A DNA stretch of 64,000 nucleotides, from assembly GCA_025200525.1 (NCBI GenBank), contig CM045763.1:150542246-150606245 (forward strand). The letters run 5' to 3'. The translations under genes were made by a program, and so were the position numbers. This document shows positions 57,836 to 64,000 of this stretch, piece by piece. The notes beneath the pieces were generated by a model. The model made no database searches. It worked only from the letters and a program-made list of their open reading frames with translations, and was not told the DNA's origin. Within the stretch, counting starts at the first letter, position 1; each line of letters begins with the position of its first letter. Source of the stretch: Camellia lanceoleosa. Lineage: Eukaryota > Streptophyta > Magnoliopsida > Ericales > Theaceae.

Positions 57836-58468
57836 TTGCTGCTAAATTTCTTGATGAAATTTTGGATAAAAACCAGTTACAAAAGTTTCTAGGATCTCTT
57901 AATTACATTGTGGAATTCTATAAAGACCTTAGGAAAACTTGTCAACCTCTCTTTAATTGATTAAAAGACAATCCTTCTCCTTGGTCTTCTATTCATACTT
58001 CTATTGTCAAACAAATCAAACAATATGTCAAGACTTTGCCTTGTCTTGGTATTCCCGTTGAAGATTTATTCAAAATTATTCAAACTGATGCCTCTGACAT
58101 TGGTTATGGTGGCATTCTTCTTCAGAAAGTTCATCTTAAGTCATCTGAATAAATTGTTTGTTATCATTCTTGTGTTTGGAACAAAATACAGAAAAATTAT
58201 AGTACTATTAAAAAATAAATTTTATCTATTGTATTATGTATATAGTAAATTTCAAGATGATATTTTAAACCAACACTTTTTAGTCCTTGTTGATTATAAA
58301 ATTGCTAAATATGTTTTAGAAAAATACGTTCAAAATATTGCTAGTAAGCAAATTTTTGTTCGCTGGCAATCTATTCTCAGTATTTTTGATTTCACTATTG
58401 AATATATTCACGGTAGTCAAAATTCTATCTCTGAATTTCTTACTTGTAAATATTTGCAGGGTGAATAG
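57836..58468 (+). pseudogene. EVE RNase H
   Basis: Readings include QKFLGSLNYI, the connection block, then QTDASDIGYGGILLQ (about 58081-58125, first catalytic Asp) and HGSQNSISEFLTCKYLQG at the end. Frameshifts near 58000-58060 and stops around 58150 and 58215 break it. The frame ends at the TAG at 58466, which probably marks the end of the polyprotein. Confidence 0.8.
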
Positions 58469-58512
58469 TCAACTATACATTTTGAACTATACATTTTTGA
58501 ACTTTTAGCAAA

Positions 58513-59490
58513 ATGCCTACTCCCTATTGCTCTACTCGCCGATTACAAATCAACTGTTATCGCCGCATGATTAACAACCTTGAGTTTGAAATTGCTTACC
58601 TAAAATCCATTGAACAAGATGTTGATATTAACAATCATAACATTCAACGGAGATTTAACTTAATTGGTCACTACAGATGTTTTCTTAACATCATCCATCT
58701 TGCCAGATTAGATACCATCAGTGGATGCTAGTCTCCATTTTCTTCTTTTCAGATGTCAAGTCAGAAGCCCCTTACTAAACGACTTACTATAATACCAACC
58801 AGCCAGCCAATTACAACACCACCAGTTGACCTAGTAAATAGATACCAAATTCTTGGTACTATTCCTAAAACTAGTTACACTTCTGCTCTTGCAACTGACC
58901 CATTTGCTTCTCAGTCAAGGCAAATCATGCCTCCAAATTATCCACACAGATCAACACCAAGAACAGATTATCTTCTTAAACCTTGCTCATCCAACCTATT
59001 CTACAAAGAATCAGTGCACAAAAATATCCATAACCCATTGATTTAGTTAAATCATATTTCCCTTCTCAATGGCATTTTACTCATTCTCATCCAGATAAGT
59101 CAATTTCTTTTTACAAAGATATTATCTACCATCAACAGTCCATTGTCATTAAACTATTTATAATCGAGTCAATAGCAGTAAAATCATTTATCATTTTTTG
59201 TATATTCAAAGTATTATATCTCTTGATGAGTGGGGTCTTCCCTTTCTACTACAAGACCTCCCTAATCATCCGATCCAATATAGTTATTATGATTACATTA
59301 ATGCATGGTTTAAAGTCCTCTTGCATCAAAATGAATCGTTTAGTCATTCTTGGTTTTTTTCTCTTTTGATCATAAATTCAAGTAAGAATTCCCTTCTTGG
59401 TTTCTGAGATGGTGGTCTCAATATGGTGCCATCCCAAAACTCCTCCTTTCCATTTTCATGGATCAAGTCAACTATTTTTCTCTAGTTTAT
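58513..59490 (+). pseudogene. EVE second ORF, 5' part (before LTR insertion)
   Basis: Open pieces at 58513-58731 (CYRRMINNLEFEIAYLKS), 58753-59046 (Ser/Pro/Thr-rich) and 59198-59407 (SLDEWGLPFLLQDLP) follow the polyprotein. Florendoviruses carry a second ORF of unknown function at this place; that is the likely identity. It is cut at 59490 by the solo LTR and resumes at 62011. Confidence 0.55.
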
Positions 59491-60499
59491 TGTCATGACC
59501 CCATTCTGCCCCTAGTAGAATGATGCCGTGATGGCCAGTAATCCGAGATTACCGAAGACCAACTTACAAAGATTCACACAAACAGAGTATACATATGGGG
59601 CATACATGTGCGGAAGCAATAAAGCTAAATCTAATTAGTCCATAAGAGCTATGCATAGATTAAATGGAATGACATAAATCTTAGCATGGTTTTACAACTT
59701 GATACAAAATAAAATAAAGTACATTTTACATCTTGATCAAAAGGCTTCTCAAGCCAAAACATGCAAAACAAATGAACTATAAAGCTAAGAAGTATAATCT
59801 TCAAGATGCTACAAAAACAAGGACCAAAACATCTTCCACATAAAGTTTAGGTGACATCGCCTTCTTGTTCACCACCTACATATATATATATATATAAGGG
59901 AGAGGGGTGAGCTGAAAACTCAATGAATGATATAAGTAATAAAGGTTTGAATGAATGATATCAGAGATCTTTATCAAAATATACATATCATAGCTTGTAA
60001 CAAAATTAAGGGATGAACCGAGTTCATCAGTCAAAGTCTTTCAAAGTTTCTTGGGATGTTTACTAACATTTACATAATACAAGGGATGACATTCATTGAC
60101 AAAACAAGGGAATAATCGGCCTGGAATCGGTTAGACAAGCCCACCCGTTAGTGGCAAGGGAGATATCTCAAACAAAGGTGCTAGTTGCATTAAAGTCCCC
60201 TAGCTCTAAGGACATTTCAAGAATGTCATCAAAAGAAACATAATACTTGATACAAAAACTAAGGGATAATCATTCATGCTTGACCAAATACTTTTCCAAA
60301 ACAAAGCAAAGCTTTTATCAAAACTTATAACATAACTTTATTAAAAATACCACTCACAATAGCTCTTCGAATGTAGGGATTAAGGAAAGGATCCAAGACC
60401 TACAAATACATGACAAAGTCCACTAAATGCATTTCAAGAATACAAGAAGAAATGCTCAAAGATGGGTATGCAATGCATTCTCAAAACAAGCTTCAAAGG

Positions 60500-61255
60500 A
60501 GTAAAATAGATCCCGGCATTTCTTTCGAAAACCAAGTCAAAACAAAGCAAAACATGTGCTAAGAGTCAAATCACTGTTTTTATTCTTAGAAAAGCATGCT
60601 GGGTACCAACCAGGTCTAGAAATGGGTGCACAGAGATGAATTGGGCCGAAAATGGTTGAACTGGGTGAACTCAAGAGGTCTTGGCTGAGGTGTGGTCTCC
60701 TTGGCCTAGGTGTGCATGTAAGATAACCATGGTGCAAGTGTTCATGCAAGGTAGGCTAAGGTAAGATGCAATGTCTGGATTAGGTGTGAGGTCTGGACAA
60801 GAGTGGGTCTCGGTGACCACACTTAGGGAAATGGCGAAGTCTGAAATTTGGGTTTCCTCTTGAAGAACATAAACATGAAGAACATAAAGAACATGAATGC
60901 TAAAATCATAACTTCTTATTCAAAATATGAGATTTCATGATATGAGTTTGAAAACATGGACTTGGGTACCCATACTAGGAGATTTCATGAAAACAACACA
61001 CAAAAACATGGAACTTGATACAAACTTTCGAATCAAAACATGGTTTCTCTTCAAGAACACAAGAACATCACTTTCTCTCTCTAATTTTTTTTTTAAAATC
61101 AATGCATGGTTCATGAATCATGCCAGATCATGCAATGTGATCAGATTAACATAAAGAGCAACAAGAGTAGATCAAGAACCTAACCTCAAAATGTAAGTCC
61201 AACGATTCAAACTCTAATAATCAAGCTTGGAAATCTAGTTCTCACTCTAAGAACA

Positions 61256-61286
<31 letters not shown>

Positions 61287-61790
61287 CTTCTTCTTCTTCT
61301 TCCTAGTGCTTCTCTGTCCACAAGGCAAAGATATGGCAAATGATATGAGTTTCTCAATAGTTAACTGACTAATACCCACTACTGGGACACATGGTATCAC
61401 CGAATTAAATCTCCTCAAAAGGTGCCAGAGTGAAATGACAAGAGTAGGTCAAAGTATTTATAACAAGTAAGGTGCATGGGCACTTTGATGAGGCAATGAT
61501 CCCGAATCAAAACATAGGCTTCAGACAAGTAAGGTTTCTTTGATCTTGGTTAGGAACGGCCTAGATGTGCCACACCTCAACCTAGGTTGAACAAGTCAAG
61601 GAACAAGATTGCTAGGTTCAAGGATCAAGGATGTTGGATACATATCTCAGCCTAGATGATACACATCTCGGCCTAGGTGATGCATATCTCGGCCAAGATG
61701 CTAGGGTGAAGGTGGAGATCAACCAGAATGATTCCAAGATGATACTAAGTGTTGATGAACAACGGCCTAGGTGTAAGAGATTCAAAGGTG
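60500..61790. repeat. CGGCCTAGGTG motif repeats in the solo LTR
   Basis: Variants of TCTCGGCCTAGGTG / CACCTAGGCCGA occur about ten times across 60660-61770, some as inverted pairs, with three close copies at 61647-61702. Apparent ORFs at 60537-60749 and 61618-61881 follow from these and are not genes. Confidence 0.6.
61256..61305. repeat. (CTT)n microsatellite
   Basis: About fifteen CTT units in a row in the LTR leader (GAA on the LTR's sense strand). Confidence 0.95.
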
Positions 61791-62010
61791 TGACCTTGGC
61801 ATAAGATAGCAAAGATAGGTAGCCTAGGTTCAACACACAAAGCAAGGAACAAAGCATGCATATAACACTTAGGCAAAACATAATAGCACAAAACTTGACA
61901 GGAACCTTTACTTAGGCAAAACAAATCAGAATCTGCAGATGCAAGCTTCACAAAGCAAAATCATGTAAATTTATATGAGCATGACTAAGGCAAGAATGAG
62001 GGTTGTTATA

Positions 62011-62531
62011 TTTACCCAATCAATGAACATAAGAGTCAATTTCCTATATTGCTTCTTTTTATGTCCAAATACAAAGTCCCTTGGATATTCAAATGGCAAT
62101 ATAGTATTTCTAAAAACATAGTCATTTGACAACATTTTGTCAAATGGTGAGACGCATTCAAACACCATCACATTATTGAATAAGTCAAACAAGAATTTCC
62201 AGTCAGCATTCCTATTCCTACAATCCCAAAGATTAAGTCTTCACTGCAGAACCCAATTGCTCCAGTCACTCAAGGAAGCCCACTTCCTGTTACAACACTT
62301 AGACTTGGAAGCCCAACATCTAGCTCTAGGCCTTCCAAACCTAAATCATCCAAGTCCAAGCCCAAGTCAACCACCCGTGATGACCTTATTCAAATGGTAA
62401 AGTTATTAATGGCCCAAGCAAAGTCACAAATTGAAGATGAAGCCTTAGACGAATCAGCCTCTTCTAAAGCCTTAACTAGTCATGATCCATATAGTTCACA
62501 ATTCCAAGATGCTCAGGACCCATATGCCTAA
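62011..62531 (+). pseudogene. EVE second ORF, 3' part (after LTR insertion)
   Basis: The reading continues with FKWQY, then FPVSIPIPTIPKIKSS, a Ser/Pro/Lys-rich segment, and DDLIQMVKLLMAQAKSQI with an acidic end. A TAA at about 62529 ends it. Two stops occur at about 62111-62160. The basic Ser/Lys-rich part and the short helix-like end suggest nucleic-acid or protein contacts, but no family is claimed. Confidence 0.55.
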
Positions 62532-62572
62532 ATCAGTCATTAGATTATATATATATATATATATATATTCAG

Positions 62573-62832
62573 ACAGCACCCATGTGCCTTTACATGCTAC
62601 TTTTCAGTCAGATTCTCTTATCAGATGACTATGCAGTCACACCTCGCCAACTTTTTCACCAACATAAATTAATAGTGATTAATAGGGGAAAAAGTCAATT
62701 TTATTGTTGATGAATAGTAAAAAATTTAATTTTACTATTCATTATTCACAAATAAAGTAACAAACAACACCCATGTGCCTTCACATGCTACTTTCTAGTC
62801 AGATTCTCTTATCAAATCACATGCAGCACAAT
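62573..62832 (+). repeat. Direct duplication of about 65 bp in EVE intergenic region
   Basis: The segments at 62573-62640 and 62765-62830 both contain CACCCATGTGCCTT, CACATGCTACTTT and CAGTCAGATTCTCTTATCA-type sequence. Between them is AT-rich sequence with a short inverted repeat around AATTTTACTATTCATTATTC. Confidence 0.8.
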
Positions 62833-62853
62833 CATTGGCTCTCTCTATAAAAG
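62831..62853 (+). promoter_or_regulatory. EVE promoter: CCAAT-like and TATA box
   Basis: ATTGG (inverted CCAAT) at 62834-62838 lies about 10 bp before TATAAAAG at 62846-62853, downstream of the second ORF and just after the duplicated segment. Caulimovirid transcription starts from a single strong promoter in this position. Confidence 0.65.
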
Positions 62854-63018
62854 ATCTCCTTAGCCACAAAGAAAAGAAAAGAAAAGGAAAAGAATGAGAG
62901 AACTCATCGAATTCTGAAATACCCTTTCAACCTATAGAAAATATTTTATTTTGTAATATGCATTCTGAAGTTATTATTTCAAGCTAACAGTAAACAATTG
63001 TAAGTCACTTGTATATTC

Positions 63019-63160
63019 TGTAATTCCTATATATATAGTCTGCTTTGTTTGATTAATCAATTTATCTATCTCCGCTGCTGTCTTTGTAATTCCCATCTAT
63101 ATATATATATATCTAATCTGCTTTATTTGATTAATCTATTTATCTATCTCCGCGGCTCTC
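63019..63160 (+). repeat. Tandem duplication in EVE leader
   Basis: Two copies (about 63019-63083 and 63087-63160) of a unit with GTAATTCC, (AT)n, CTGCTTT(G/A)TTTGATTAAT and TTATCTATCTCCGC. They lie between the TATA box and the terminal AAAAT tract. Confidence 0.85.
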
Positions 63161-63200
63161 TTTGGTATTAATAAAAATAAAAATAAAAATAAAAATAAAA

Positions 63201-64000
63201 TTTATTATTATTTTTTTTTGTATTTAGTACATTTAAAAAAAAAATTCATAAAGTTTGAACTTTTTAAGTGTACTTAGATTAAGTAGATCTAAAAAAAGGT
63301 TATTAAAATATTAAAAAGTTCACTAAAAAAATAAATAATAATTGATAACTTGAAAAAACTGTTTTTTGAAAATTCTAAACCAAACAAAGTATTGATTTTA
63401 CAATTTTAAACTATACAAAATCAGCATAATTAATAAATAAGTTTTTTATTTAAAAAGACAAAATACTTGTTTGTAATCTATTAAAAAAGTCAAATATCAT
63501 ATCAACTTTTCTTTATAATATAAAATAACTTTTTTAACAGCTTTCTAAGAAGTCAAATATCATATCAACTTTTTTAATTCATAAAAAATATATATTTGTT
63601 ATTTTATTTTTTATTTTTTACAATTTTCCGTCCACATTTACTTGTTTAACTTCTTTTTAAAAATTACAAAGTTGACCAATGATAAACATCCTATCCTAAA
63701 ATTTTAGGGTTTAGATTTTCTCAAATTGACCAATTTAAGCGAATAGTTGGGCTGATCATGTTAATTTTTTGTATGAATATTCTACTCAACAAATTCTAAA
63801 AAATTAGTGGTTAATATTATCAAAATTGGCTTTAAAATGAGCCCACCATTCTCAAACTGATGGGTCGTTACACACACCAAAATTAAACACTAAATTATAC
63901 CAATTTTTTTTTAGAATAATGGCAAAGTCCAGGTATCGATCCACAGGGACAAATGTGAAATTAGACTAATTCAATCGCTAAATTCCTAAATTAATTTTGA
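63201..64000. other. No gene recognised; possible retroelement edge at right end
   Basis: AT-rich. The last 80 bp include CAGGTATCGATCCACAGGGAC (63935-63955), whose complement resembles sequence near the primer site of Tat/Athila-type Ty3 elements. This may be an element running off the window, in antisense. Confidence 0.35.

Larger units (their letters stand above)
59491..62010 (-). mobile_element. Antisense Ty3-type solo LTR inserted in EVE
   Basis: The left edge TGTCATGACCCC is the reverse complement of a Ty3 LTR 3' end. The right edge GGGTTGTTATA is the complement of TATAACAACCC, where TGTAACAACCC would be usual, so the terminal TG has become TA. Flanks are TTTAT (59486-59490) and TTTAC (62011-62015), a 5-bp duplicate with one difference. 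No internal region exists, so it is a solo LTR of 2520 bp. On the minus strand TATAAATAC lies at about 61454-61462, followed by a GAA repeat leader (61256-61305). Confidence 0.8.
53076..63200 (+). mobile_element. Endogenous pararetrovirus (Caulimoviridae), about one genome, disrupted
   Basis: On the + strand, in order, lie movement-protein-like sequence, coat region with a CCHC knuckle, aspartic protease, RT with YIDDV and RNase H, all in one implied polyprotein. A second coding region and a promoter-like region follow. Integrase is absent, as in caulimovirids. (AAAAT)n tracts after TTTGG lie at both ends (about 53076-53121 and 63160-63200). Removing the solo LTR and the MITE leaves about 7.3 kb, about one caulimovirid genome. 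The layout, a long polyprotein plus a second ORF, most resembles florendoviruses. Stops and frameshifts are frequent throughout, so it is a fossil. Confidence 0.85.

Noticed and set aside
60537..61881. ORFs within the antisense LTR
   Set aside because: They consist of repeated CGGCCTAGG motifs and belong to no known protein.

Overview
This window looks like plant nuclear DNA, most likely a repeat-rich intergenic part of a eudicot genome. It is AT-rich and packed with LTR retrotransposons, CACTA and hAT-like DNA elements, MITEs, L1-type LINE scraps and an old caulimovirid insertion. The few host-gene pieces are plant families: a PHT4;4-like anion transporter, ribosomal protein eS30, an ILR1-like amidohydrolase and an ABCC transporter. 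I cannot name the species. No gene in the window appears intact and functional. The eS30 locus comes closest.

Layout: 1-2200 is a Ty3-type LTR end carrying a 27-bp minisatellite. It is followed (2201-6130) by a decayed Tat-lineage Ty3/gypsy pol region with two RNase H domains. At 6.2-6.9 kb lies a CACTA-type terminus. A complete but dead Ty1/copia element (copia-1, 8718-15222, TSD AATAT) comes next. The stretch 15.2-21.2 kb holds CACTA ends, a LINE fragment and otherwise unremarkable AT-rich DNA. A second complete copia element (copia-2, 21238-26271, TSD CATGG, 154-bp LTRs) lies just before two exons of a broken PHT4;4-like gene (26767-27486). Repeats fill 28-31 kb.

At 31.7-33.5 kb is an eS30 locus with a good ribosomal-protein promoter. 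Its last splice acceptor is GG, and a 350-bp foldback in its second intron carries a second copy of the last exon. From 33.6 to 42.7 kb there are hAT-like MITEs and a palindromic region holding four alternating copies of an unrecognised cassette. At 43.8-44.06 kb the last exon of an ILR1-like amidohydrolase, ending in RDEL, is cut by a 6.6-kb CACTA element (44060-50689). That element carries three consecutive exons of an ABCC transporter.

From about 53.08 to 63.2 kb lies an endogenous pararetrovirus (Caulimoviridae) with order movement protein, coat/zinc knuckle, protease, RT, RNase H, second ORF, promoter. It is pierced by a MITE inside RT and by an antisense Ty3 solo LTR (59491-62010). With those removed it is about one viral genome long, and similar AAAAT tracts lie at both ends.

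The genes do not form a pathway. The common theme is nested insertion, capture and decay, with most stops consistent with C-to-T or G-to-A change. All family calls come from reading motifs by eye, and no database search was made.
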